Assembly (NCBI RefSeq): GCF_035934735.1
Contig: NZ_CP142396.1
Span: 744,001-808,000 of the forward strand
Source of the DNA: Sedimentibacter sp. MB31-C6
GTDB taxonomy: Bacteria > Bacillota > Clostridia > Tissierellales > Sedimentibacteraceae
DNA length: 64,000 bases
Reading direction: 5' to 3'
Shown: piece after piece, positions 34,201 through 43,000 of the stretch
Layout of the letters: every line of letters begins with the position of its first letter
Position numbering within the stretch: position 1 is the stretch's first letter
Position numbers and translations under genes: made by a program
Notes under the pieces: model-generated
What the model was told of the DNA's origin: nothing
The model's database searches: none
What the model saw: only the letters and a program-made list of their open reading frames with translations

Positions 34201-36411
34201 TGCTCCTGCTTTAAATTCTACTGTATGCCATTGGTCTTCATCTTTTACAAAGTTGGCTGTATACACTAAGTCTTCTGTTATTGTTGTTGCAAATGGCGTC
34301 GGTGTCCATCCGTCAAACTTATATCCAGAATCTGCTTCATATGTCGGTAATGTTGTTACTGCTGTGTTCCATGCAGTTCCATCTAATATATCTTCATATA
34401 ATGTTGTTCCACTTATACTTCCATTTGCTCCTGCTTCAAATGTTACTGTATTCCATTGGTCTTCATCTTTTACAAAGTTGGCTGTATACACTAAATCTTC
34501 TGTTATTGTTGTTGCAAATGGCGTCGGTGTCCATCCGTCAAACTTATATCCAGAATCTGCTTCATATGTCGGTAATGTTGTTACTGCTGTGTTCCATGCA
34601 GTTCCATCTAATATATCTTCATATAATGTTGTTCCACTTATACTTCCATTTGCTCCTGCTTCAAATGTTACTGTATTCCATTTACTTGTATCTTTTGCAT
34701 TTTTTACAATAATTGACATACTATTATTATCTACAGAAACATTACTTGGATTACCAAGAAGCGTAATTCCATCTGGCCTTAGCTGTACATTAAATTGATC
34801 ATTATTTACATAGCCTGCTGGCACAATAATCTCTTTAATTATGTAAGCACTACTATTTGATGTGTCAATAGTAAAAGAAAATTCATTTTTCCCAACACCT
34901 TCATTTGCTGGACCTTCAGCTACTCTTGCTGTTCCAGAACCTTGTTTATCAACTGCAAAGCTTGCACCCTCTAATGGATTCCCATTTTCGTCTACTTTTA
35001 CAATTTTTCCATTAACTATAGGATTAGGTACATAAACTTTTGGTAAAATCGGAATATCCACATCATTGTATTCTGTACCTTCTGCATCTGTAAAAGTAAT
35101 TTTAGCTGATTCATTAGTATTTAAGTCTGGTTCTTCTTCTGTTGCTGATTCTGAACTATAAACGCCTTCTTTAAGTTGGATCTTAAAACGAACTTCTACA
35201 CCGGGTTGTGAAATTTCATTAAAATGTAGTTGTATTTCATCATTGCTACCAGCTAAACTGTTATAATATATAGGTTGTGAAGAGTCATGAGTTATATTCA
35301 CCCATTCGTTATTGTTATTATCCACTGATACTGCATTACGATATTGAACTGCATCAGAATTCCCTATATTAAGTTTAAAGTTGTCACCTTCTACAACATC
35401 TGTTAAAGTAACATCAGTAGCAAAATTTAATATTTCACCAGCTATACCGTCAAATACTTCTTCTAACTCAGTTGGATTTATAGACGCTTCAATTAAATTA
35501 TCAGATTCACTTACAAATGTTGGAAGCAGAGTATTTAGGATAAATGAATTGTCTATTCCGAGATACCATTCATCTTCTGACCAAATTGGCCAAATAATCC
35601 AGTTCTTTCTATACTCTAGCTCCTTATTCCAAGTTTTTTCTATATATTTTCCATTTACATAATCAACATCTGATTGAGGTATTTCACCACCTAGTACAAA
35701 TGTATCACCACTTCCTACATTTGGATTCCAATATACACAATACATTGGAAGATCAGGATAGCTATTTTTTATATTTCGCGCCTGCACACTTGCATTTTTA
35801 CTATAAGCATAATCTACTTCATCTCCAGATGGAGCAGGAGCACCATCAGTAAATAATACTAATGCTCTTTTTGCATCTGGGTTATTTAAGTTTGATTTAT
35901 CTAGTAAATTTTTAGCTTTTTTGAAAGCTTCACCAGTATTAGTATCGCCTCTAGCGCCCATATCATCAACTGCATCATATAAAGTACCTTCATCACTACT
36001 GAACTCAGTAATAGTATAACCATTGCTACCATCAGAAAATGTTAAAATAGCTATACGGTTATCCAAATTGTTATCTAAAATTTTACTTATAAAATTTTTA
36101 GCAGCTGTTTTCAAAGTACCTAGACGATTACTTCCACTCATACTTCCAGATCTATCTAGCATTAAGACAACATCTAAAGGCGTTGGTTCTACAATAGTGT
36201 CCGTTCCTTTTATATCAAACTGAATCCAAAAATCATTATCTAAGGTATCTTCCATTTTGTATGCTGTCTTATCAACAAAAACACTTCCTCCTACATCAAT
36301 TGGATTATTATTACTTACTGCCAATGCCACACTACTCGGTATAATTGACATCACCATCATCAAGGCTATTACAAAACATATGACTTTTTGGTAAATTTTT
36401 GTTTTATTCAT
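31234..36411 (-). CDS. Giant surface adhesin: VWA, Cna-like, six InlB-type repeats, MucBP-like, three SLH domains
   Basis: A 1725-residue exported protein. A signal peptide (VICFVIALMMVMSIIPSSVA) precedes a von Willebrand A domain with MIDAS MLDRSGSMSG near residue 80. A Cna-B-like fold (residues about 460-570) comes next, then six near-identical 75-residue Listeria-Bacteroides/InlB B-type repeats (about 574-1023). More Cna-B-like domains, a MucBP-like segment (VNYLEFGTNLPVADSV) and a final block of three SLH domains (about 1500-1670, e.g. GYPDGTFKPSEPITRAEFAT) follow. SLH domains anchor to the cell-wall polymer, so it is displayed on the S-layer. ATG 36411 follows AAAGGAGG. A c-di-GMP riboswitch lies in its leader. 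Confidence 0.93.
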   Translation of the reverse strand: MNKTKIYQKVICFVIALMMVMSIIPSSVALAVSNNNPIDVGGSVFVDKTAYKMEDTLDNDFWIQFDIKGTDTIVEPTPLDVVLMLDRSGSMSGSNRLGTLKTAAKNFISKILDNNLDNRIAILTFSDGSNGYTITEFSSDEGTLYDAVDDMGARGDTNTGEAFKKAKNLLDKSNLNNPDAKRALVLFTDGAPAPSGDEVDYAYSKNASVQARNIKNSYPDLPMYCVYWNPNVGSGDTFVLGGEIPQSDVDYVNGKYIEKTWNKELEYRKNWIIWPIWSEDEWYLGIDNSFILNTLLPTFVSESDNLIEASINPTELEEVFDGIAGEILNFATDVTLTDVVEGDNFKLNIGNSDAVQYRNAVSVDNNNNEWVNITHDSSQPIYYNSLAGSNDEIQLHFNEISQPGVEVRFKIQLKEGVYSSESATEEEPDLNTNESAKITFTDAEGTEYNDVDIPILPKVYVPNPIVNGKIVKVDENGNPLEGASFAVDKQGSGTARVAEGPANEGVGKNEFSFTIDTSNSSAYIIKEIIVPAGYVNNDQFNVQLRPDGITLLGNPSNVSVDNNSMSIIVKNAKDTSKWNTVTFEAGANGSISGTTLYEDILDGTAWNTAVTTLPTYEADSGYKFDGWTPTPFATTITEDLVYTANFVKDEDQWNTVTFEAGANGSISGTTLYEDILDGTAWNTAVTTLPTYEADSGYKFDGWTPTPFATTITEDLVYTANFVKDEDQWHTVEFKAGANGSISGTTLYEDILDGTAWNTAVTTLPTYEADSGYKFDGWTPTPFATTITEDLVYTANFVKDEDQWHTVEFKAGANGSISGTTLYEDILDGTAWNTAVTTLPTYEADSGYKFDGWTPTPFATTITEDLVYTANFVKDEDQWHTVEFKAGANGSISGTTLYEDILDGTAWNTAVTTLPTYEADSGYKFDGWTPTPFATTITEDLVYTANFVKDEDQWHTVEFKAGANGSISGTTLYEDILDGTAWNTAVTTLPTYEADSGYKFDGWTPTPFATTITEDLVYTANFVKDSGATVELNIWKQWYDGETQLPQLKSLSTVPSSSRPESITVYLLNEDEERVSTAVVSLDEYGYWFGSFIVPMYDSNNEFIDYSNYTIEEDVPDNYTYEFVNNNYGYGYDGFQLYNIEVIDVPVSKVWDGPVGDEVSIVLLDSDGEATDYTLTLNEDNNWTDSFKLPLYEGGEYWWDFRENDYSDYTIAELDMNGYRTDISGDFYEGFVVINTANAVSYNVNYLEFGTNLPVADSVTKSGIYGTKVTESAIDVEGYVKVAPTSKSLELGEDNNVIDFYYTKILGEVTITVEVVDTNGNQIYKMDYTGATSTSITEDIRPEIPSGYKIISKPELPSVYPEENTTYTFKVRAPNIDDTINIEWHYETGYNTNQYNAEEGPQGIAGTELNEDERQTYIVMGNRTRYTYSRYETVVDVTTRTAIEYEVVEIPDTTSTSGSAITTEIIEKEVIEEVKDTTYKFFYDRNKSSNGGRKKPVIIEDPEVPLADLEKLDHFAYIIGYPEGDIRPLNSITREEVAMIFYRLLTDDSRDSLLSDTNSFTDISSDRWSNRAISTLSNAGILNGYPDGTFKPSEPITRAEFATIAAKFDKLESSSTSKFTDIYGHWAEDYINSSEIKGWINGYLDNTFKPDQNITRAESMTLINNVLERSVLEENIHPDAIFWPDMTSDDWYYEAVMEATNSHNYTINEESGEELWTGMKANKLWP
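33341..34690 (-). repeat. Six tandem 225-bp near-identical repeats in the adhesin gene
   Basis: Units start at 33341, 33566, 33791, 34016, 34241 and 34466, exactly 225 bp each, encoding 75 residues. Copies differ by only a few bases (ACTAAG or ACTAAA, GCTGTG or GCCGTG); two of the six share AAATGTTACTGTATTCCA where the others have AAATTCTACTGTATGCCA. Near identity at synonymous positions implies recent duplication or gene conversion. Confidence 0.95.
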
Positions 36412-36598
36412 ATGGTTTCCTCCTTTCTCTAAAATTTTTGTATCATTTTTATGTGTTTTCTTTTGTTTTATCAAATTATTAACTATCATAAAAATGTAAT
36501 ACACCCCCTTTCTTTTGCCGTTAATTAATTTTTAATTTATATAGAACAACTATCTGTGTTTAGGATTGGATAGTTGGAGCTATTAGGGTAAGTCTTTG

Positions 36599-36670
36599 TG
36601 GTCACGGTACGCATGCAATGCGTCCCCTACATGTGGTCGTCCTAATTCGCATGCAATGCGTCCCCTACAT
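36599..36670. repeat. Two palindromic repeat copies in the adhesin leader
   Basis: GTCACGGTACGCATGCAATG, then CGTCCCCTACATG, and about 34 bases later a second copy, TTCGCATGCAATGCGTCCCC. They lie between the riboswitch terminator and the adhesin start codon, making the untranslated leader unusually long. Confidence 0.85.
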
Positions 36671-36708
36671 GTTGTGGCGTATAATGTCGTTAGTCGGATT
36701 TTTGGAAT

Positions 36709-36743
36709 AAAAAAGCTGCAAAAATATTTTTTATTTTTGCAGC
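36709..36743 (-). terminator. Riboswitch-associated terminator upstream of the adhesin
   Basis: GCTGCAAAAATA pairs perfectly with TATTTTTGCAGC over 5 bases and is followed by TTTTTT on the minus strand. It starts 1-3 bases past the 3' end of the c-di-GMP aptamer P1, the normal place for an expression-platform terminator. Confidence 0.9.
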
Positions 36744-36745
36744 CG

Positions 36746-36819
36746 AACTGTCATAGTATTTTGGATACTTTAGACTTCATAGCTTTGCGTCCCTAGTTTT
36801 CACTAGGTTTGCCAGTATT
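36746..36819 (-). promoter_or_regulatory. Cyclic di-GMP-I (GEMM-I) riboswitch before the SLH adhesin
   Basis: The minus strand reads ACTGGCAAACC, a CCTAG/CTAGG hairpin with GAAAA loop, GGGACGCAAAGC, GTCTAAAG and ATGACAGT. The GNRA-type loop, GACGCAAAGC and P1 (ACTG with CAGT) match GEMM-I. A strong terminator follows directly. Type I c-di-GMP switches with such terminators are often OFF switches, but direction cannot be settled by eye. Confidence 0.92.
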
Positions 36820-36848
36820 TACTTATATTATTATATAACTATTATATT

Positions 36849-38282
36849 TTATGCAATAAATTCCTTTTCTTCCATTAATTTAATAAATATTCGCGCAATT
36901 GTTGGGTCAAATTGAGTTCCTGATTTATCTGCTATTTCTTTTAAAGCTTCTAAATTAGTCATTCTGTTTTTATATGGTCTATCGTTTACCATAGCATCAT
37001 AGGCGTCTGCAATTGCAAAGATTCTAACTACTAGTGGAATTTCTTCTTTTTTGAGAAGCCCAGGGTACCCCTTTCCATCCCATCTTTCGTGATGAATTAA
37101 AATAAGTTCATCTATTACCAAAGGCTCTCTAAATTCTTTAACAATATAATAACCAATTTCACTGTGACGTTTAATGTCTTTCCACTCATCTAAATTCAAA
37201 GTACCTTCTTTTTGCAATATATGTTTTGGTATCCCAATTTTACCAATATCATGAAAGTCACATAACATTTGCAATTCTTCTTTATCTTCTTCAGAAAGAT
37301 TTAATTCATTAGCCATCATTAAGCTATATTCTTTAAGTCTTTTATAATGAGCTTTAGTTTCAAAAGTAATTTTTTCTAAATTATTTTTAAGAAAGTTTAT
37401 TAATGCTAGTTTTGATTCTTTACTTTCCTTAAGTTTATTGAAATACATTCTTTCTTCAGCTAATTTAACTTTATCCTGAATGTCTTCTAACTCTGAAGTT
37501 TTAGTTGCAACTCCAAAACTAATACTTATTTTAATGAAATCCAGAGGATTTTTTTCACAGTCAGTTTTTATTCTATCAATAATTGAAAGGGCAATTGATT
37601 CTGATGTTTTTGGCAAAATAATTAAATATTCATCTCCACCAACTCTACTGATTATATCTTCTTTTCTAAAAGAATTTCTCATAATTTCAGCTGCTTTTGT
37701 TAACGCTTTATCACCCATAAAGTGTCCAAATGCATCGTTTATCAACTTCAAACCATTTATATCGCCCATAATAATACTTAATGGTAATTGGCGATTTGTA
37801 TCTAACCTTGAAAGTTCTTCTTCATAAAATGCTTTATTATATAGTCCCGTTAGTTTATCCCTATAATATATTCTTTCTATGTCTTGATATTCATAAATGT
37901 TACTTTGATTTTTTTCCTTTATAATTTTATTTACTATACCTTTTTTTATTTTTGTAATATCGTTATAAAATATAATCATGATTTCTTCATCTTCACTAAA
38001 TATACTTATTAGATACCAACGGTCTAGCCCTTCTATGAACATTTCAAACTTACTGTTAGTTTTCGGTATCATATTGAAATATAATTCTTTAAAACCTAGT
38101 TTATTTACATTATTAACTACAATATTAGAAATTCTTTCTCCTATAATTGATTTTGCAATCATGTTTGTTGCTTTTTGGAAATTACCACTTAAGTAAATCA
38201 ACACATAATCAATAATATTTCCTTCATTATTGTAAATTGCTTTTAATTTTAGATAAAAATCATTTACTGATGGGTATTCCAT
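36849..38282 (-). CDS. PAS-GGDEF-HD-GYP cyclic di-GMP enzyme
   Basis: A 477-residue cytoplasmic protein. An N-terminal PAS-like region (1-120) precedes a GGDEF domain with active motif RVGGDEY near residue 214 and an inhibition-site RKED (RxxD) five residues upstream. An HD-GYP domain follows with HDIGKIGIP near 345 and HHERWDGKGYPG near 385. It could both make and break c-di-GMP. The gene ends 30 bases before a c-di-GMP riboswitch, so its product's signal may feed the next transcript. The start follows AGGAGTG. Confidence 0.93.
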   Translation of the reverse strand: MEYPSVNDFYLKLKAIYNNEGNIIDYVLIYLSGNFQKATNMIAKSIIGERISNIVVNNVNKLGFKELYFNMIPKTNSKFEMFIEGLDRWYLISIFSEDEEIMIIFYNDITKIKKGIVNKIIKEKNQSNIYEYQDIERIYYRDKLTGLYNKAFYEEELSRLDTNRQLPLSIIMGDINGLKLINDAFGHFMGDKALTKAAEIMRNSFRKEDIISRVGGDEYLIILPKTSESIALSIIDRIKTDCEKNPLDFIKISISFGVATKTSELEDIQDKVKLAEERMYFNKLKESKESKLALINFLKNNLEKITFETKAHYKRLKEYSLMMANELNLSEEDKEELQMLCDFHDIGKIGIPKHILQKEGTLNLDEWKDIKRHSEIGYYIVKEFREPLVIDELILIHHERWDGKGYPGLLKKEEIPLVVRIFAIADAYDAMVNDRPYKNRMTNLEALKEIADKSGTQFDPTIARIFIKLMEEKEFIA

Positions 38283-38445
38283 TTCGACACTCCTGTATTG
38301 ATAAACATTTTTTTACTTTACTTATTATTCCATATTATACAATGTAGTAATTACATTTCCATTTAATAGTGATTACATTATAATTTCTTTTTAATTACAT
38401 TATGATTACATGGATATATTATGTAAATGTTAGGGTTGGGTTTGG

Positions 38446-38477
38446 GGTCGCGGTACGCATGGAATGCGTCCCCTACG
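38446..38477. repeat. Dispersed palindromic repeat copy
   Basis: GGTCGCGGTACGCATGGAAT followed by GCGTCCCCTAC, between the BTAD regulator and the GGDEF/HD-GYP gene. The surrounding 38283-38492 interval otherwise holds AT-rich sequence, presumably the GGDEF/HD-GYP promoter. Confidence 0.8.
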
Positions 38478-38492
38478 TAATGAAGTTGTGTT

Positions 38493-39692
38493 TTATGACA
38501 ATATTTGTTTGAATTTAATGGATATATCATAAGGCTTGTATATAATACTTTCATTTAAATGGTTTTTAATTCTATTTTCTATTTTATTGATACCATCACT
38601 TTTTATATTATGAAGCATAATTAATACTTGCTTTTCGTTCCAAAAAGTAAATACATCACCTTTCCTTAGAGAATTCATTAATAAATCTTTCATAATATTT
38701 GACCATTTATTTAAATCTCTTGCTTCGTAATATTTTCCTTCACCCTTTAATGTTATAATACTAAGAAAGTCATTTTCATTATTTCTTATGGATTTTCTTT
38801 TCTGTATATTATATAAAAATTTAAAATGTTCAATATCACAATACATTGCACCATCTTTTGTATCATCTTCTAAGTTATTTCTAGCATTTAATATATCAAT
38901 TTCTTCGTTTTCTTCATTTGAATTATTATTCTTTATTTTACCTAAAAAATCAGTTACCTTTTTTGAAGGTTTCGTTCCCATTTCTCTTTCAAATAAAGAA
39001 ACCGTATATTTATAGTGATCTAAGGCACTTTTTGTTTGACCAATTTTTTTTAATGATTTCATTAAACTTATATGTATATCCTCTTCATATGGCTCGATAA
39101 CTAAAGCCTCTTCACATAATAAAATAATTTTTTCATAATCTTTTTTATCATTAAGGATTTCAATAAGTTTATATAAGGTTTTTATAAATAATCTATGATA
39201 ATAGTTTCTAGCAGGTACAATCCATGCTTCGTAAGTATTTTCTGATAAATATAAACCTTTGTAAAGCTTTATTGCCTCTTCATATAATTCAATTGCCTTT
39301 TCAAAATTAATTAATGATTCATAATTTCCTTGATTTATAAGATTTTCAAATTCATCTACATCAATTATTACACTTTTGCCAATTTCTAGGCAATAGTATC
39401 CATTAATAAACTTAATATTAATATATTTATCTTCTTTATCTTTTGGTTGAAGTGCTTTTATAATCTTCCTTAGTCTAAAAATTTGGGTACGAAGTACATT
39501 TTTAGGATTATCTGATTCACTATCTGACCATAAATTATCAATAATAGTTTCTGGCAGTAATTTCTTATTTCTATAAGTTATAAAATACTGAAACAACTTT
39601 GTTAACCTATATGTTCTAGTAGATTCATTAAAAAGGGTTTTTTCATTATCCCTAATGTCAAATCCTCCTAGTGTATTAATAAAGATTTTCAT
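38493..39692 (-). CDS. BTAD-domain transcriptional regulator with possible GGDEF-like C-terminus
   Basis: A 399-residue regulator. Residues 1-100 form an OmpR-like winged helix (PKNVLRTQIFRLRKIIKALQ) and residues 105-250 a BTAD helical domain (EPYEEDIHISLMKSLKKIGQ). After an acidic linker, residues 300-399 (FLSIITLKG, then LLMNSLRKGDVFTFWNEKQVL) look like a nucleotidyl-cyclase/GGDEF fold without the catalytic motif. It lies next to c-di-GMP genes on the same strand, so control of that block is plausible. AAGGGGCG lies before the start. Confidence 0.8.
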   Translation of the reverse strand: MKIFINTLGGFDIRDNEKTLFNESTRTYRLTKLFQYFITYRNKKLLPETIIDNLWSDSESDNPKNVLRTQIFRLRKIIKALQPKDKEDKYINIKFINGYYCLEIGKSVIIDVDEFENLINQGNYESLINFEKAIELYEEAIKLYKGLYLSENTYEAWIVPARNYYHRLFIKTLYKLIEILNDKKDYEKIILLCEEALVIEPYEEDIHISLMKSLKKIGQTKSALDHYKYTVSLFEREMGTKPSKKVTDFLGKIKNNNSNEENEEIDILNARNNLEDDTKDGAMYCDIEHFKFLYNIQKRKSIRNNENDFLSIITLKGEGKYYEARDLNKWSNIMKDLLMNSLRKGDVFTFWNEKQVLIMLHNIKSDGINKIENRIKNHLNESIIYKPYDISIKFKQILS

Positions 39693-39883
39693 TACAACGC
39701 GCCCCTTTGTTTATCTTTTCTTGTATTACATTTATATAGTATTTTATTCCATCTTTGGTAATTTAATTATATCTTTTTCTTATATAAAATTCAATAAAAA
39801 ATATGAATTTCTAGTTTATTCTATATATTTAGTTCTTTTTCAATTCTTTTCTCTATACTGAACTGTTACATATACTTGATTTT

Positions 39884-39926
39884 GCAAAAAAAAGAGAGTA
39901 GCTTATTTGATATAAAGCTACTCTCT
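39884..39926 (-). terminator. Terminator of the NADH-dehydrogenase-like operon
   Basis: AGAGAGTAGCTT and AAGCTACTCTCT form a 12-bp stem followed by TTTTTTTT on the minus strand, about 170 bases past the last gene of the operon. The rest of 39693-40094 shows no gene; it holds AT-rich sequence upstream of the BTAD regulator. Confidence 0.85.
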
Positions 39927-40094
39927 ATTGATGACAATGAAATCCTTCGTATTTCGCTCAGAACAACATTATACATGATCTTTTTCTAAAATCCTAATCT
40001 TGAGTCTTTTTATAGAGTCTTGATTAAATAGTAACTGCATTCAATGAAACTTTATGTGTCACCAAATGGGTTTATCTTCGAATTTTAAATATTA

Positions 40095-43000
40095 TCAATC
40101 TACTTTTACACAGTTATCTTTTAAGTTTGCTAAAAATGCTTTTTCTACTGTATCATATACTTTATATACCTTTTCTTTGCTTTCGAATTTTGGTATATAT
40201 AGTTTTGTATCAATTTTTTCTACAATTTCATTACTTACATTAGCATTCAATTGCTTTGCTATTTCTTCGAACATTTGAAGATTTGACATACCAGTCATTG
40301 GTTTTATAGCTTCAACTACATCTTGCACAGTACCATCTGCACTAATTATTGTCCCTTTGCTTTCCGCAAGACTGCAAAGTGGCAATACATATTCTGCTGT
40401 AGCTGTTGTATCATTTTCCATTATATCAAATGTAGCAAAGAATTTAAGATTATTAATAGATTCTTTTAATTCTGGGTCGTTTCCTAAAATATCTTCACCT
40501 ATTACAACTAAACCTTTAATTTTATTGTTTTGTAAAGCATATCTAATTTCTTCCCCTGAAGTTCTGAAACCTAAATTCCATGCTCCTTGGCTGTTTGCTT
40601 TTGGTTTTAATACTAATAAACCTCTGTGAGGCTTAGCGTCATTACCTGTTAATACTGTAATGTCAGCTAAAACTTTCAAAGCTTCATTTTGAACTGTATT
40701 TGCATCAGCTAATATTATTGGCTTTTTAGCATTTTTAAATGCTTCTGCAACTTTTTCTTCTTCTGGTAAAACTTCTACCTTTTCTAAAGCCTTTTTCAAT
40801 TCATTACCATTAGAGAATTTATTTAAAGATTCTTCTTTTACAACGCCTTTATCAATTAATGATTTAAGAACTCTTGTAAAGAAAACTTCATAGTTATTTA
40901 CATCTACTTTTTGAGCCCATTTGTCAATCTTAGTAGGATTTATTGAAGCAGAGATAATTTTAGCATTTTTAGATAATCTTCTAAGCTTCATTCCAGCTGA
41001 AGGATGTTGTTCGTACAATTGACCTGCAACTATTATTAAATCAGCAGAATTTAATCCATCAGAACTTATCGTTGATTGATTATAACCTAAAACTGTTTCT
41101 ATACCTGATTCCTTTTCATTTATAAAGGAACCCTTTACATTAGTGTCTAATTCCTTAGCAATTGCATTAATAGTATTTAACTCTTCATTAGTTAATTTAG
41201 GAGATACTGCAAATGCAATTTGATCAGCACCATATAAGTTTTGTATACTTCTTAAACGCTTAGCAGTTTCAAAAAGACCAACATTAAAAGATACTGTTTC
41301 ATAACTGTCTTTTATTTTTACTTTAGGTTGAAGTATTCTATTTGATACATTAATATGTTCAATACCGAACTTTCCTCTACCACACATAGGAATTTCTGAA
41401 TCCTTAGGACTTGAAGCCTTATAAATTACATTATCCTTGTGTTCATATACTATATGACAGCCTACTGAGCAGTAGCTACATACTGATTCAGTTTCTTTTA
41501 AATCTAAAGGAATTTCTTTAATATTTTCTCTTCTATCAAGCCATGCACCTGTAGGACATACGTCTATACATTGTCCACAAGATATACAATCTGTTTCCTT
41601 CAAACCTTGTTCAAAGGCTGGTGCTACTACTGTTTTATATCCCCTATCAACAAATCCTAAAGCAGAAGCTCCTACAACTTCTTCACAAGTTCTTACGCAC
41701 AAACCACAAAGTACACATTTATCAACATTTTGTGCTATAAATGGATGATCTGTTTCCTCAAATTTTTTCTCATTTTGTGAATGATATTTAACTGTATCAA
41801 TATCAAATTTCTTAATATAATCCACAAGTTGACATTCGAAATAATCTTTACATCCACATTCGAGACATCTTGAGCTTTCTCTGAGAACTTCTTCTTCTGT
41901 CATAGTTGGAAGAATAGGTTGGAAATTAGTTTTTCTTACTTGGGCTTCAACAGTATGATGTTCTACTCTAGGTAATTTTTCCCTATCTTTAAAGTCTTCT
42001 TCAGTTATATCATCTTGATAAACAAGTGGCTTATCTATATATGGTATCATAACACCATTCAAATAACTATTGATTACTCCTGCTGCCTGCTGTCCTTGTG
42101 CTACAGCATCTATTGCTATTTTAGGACCAGTAGCAGCATCTCCACCAGCAAATACACCTTTAATGTTTGTTTCAAATGTACCTTCATTTATTTGAATGTT
42201 TTTCTTCTTACCTTGAGCTACATTTATATTACCACAAACAACTTCTTGTCCTATTGCTGCAATTATTGTATCTGCGTCAAAGTTCTCAAATTCTCCTGTT
42301 GGTTCTGGTCTTTGTCTACCAGATTGATCTTTTTCACCAAGAACCATCTTTTCACATTTTAATCCAACAACTTTTTCTCCATCACTTAAAACTAAATTTG
42401 GTCCTGATAGGAATGAGAAAATAACTCCTTCTTCCTTAGCTTCTTTAATTTCAAGTTTTTCAGCTGGCATTTGCTCTTCAGACCTTCTATAAACTACTCT
42501 TACTTCTTCTGCTCCAAGACGAATACTTGTCCTTGCAACGTCCATAGCAGTATTACCACCACCAACTACTATTACTTTTTTTCCTATATTAACAGGTTTA
42601 TTCTCTGCTACATCTATTAAGAAGTCTATACCACCTAATACTCCTGGTGTATTTTCTCCTTCACATCTCATAGGTGAACTTTTCCAAGCACCAATAGCTA
42701 AAAATACAGAATCAAATTTATCTTGTAAATATTCAAGAGTTATATCTTCTCCAATTTTTACATTATAATTTATTTTAGCGCCCATAGTTTCTATAACTGA
42801 TACTTCTGCATCTATTACATTTTTTGGAAGACGATATTCTGGTATTCCATATCTCATCATTCCACCTGGTTTACCCATCATTTCAAATATTTCTACTTCA
42901 TGTCCTTCACGTAACAAGAAGTATGCTGCAGACAAACCTGCAGGTCCTGCTCCAACTATTGCTACTTTTTTACCTGTAGAAGATTTTAAGTTTGGAACAT

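Noticed and set aside
33314-34798. 494-codon open frame on the plus strand
   Set aside because: It is antisense to the adhesin repeats; one open 225-bp unit repeated six times gives a long frame. No ribosome site and no independent coding signal.
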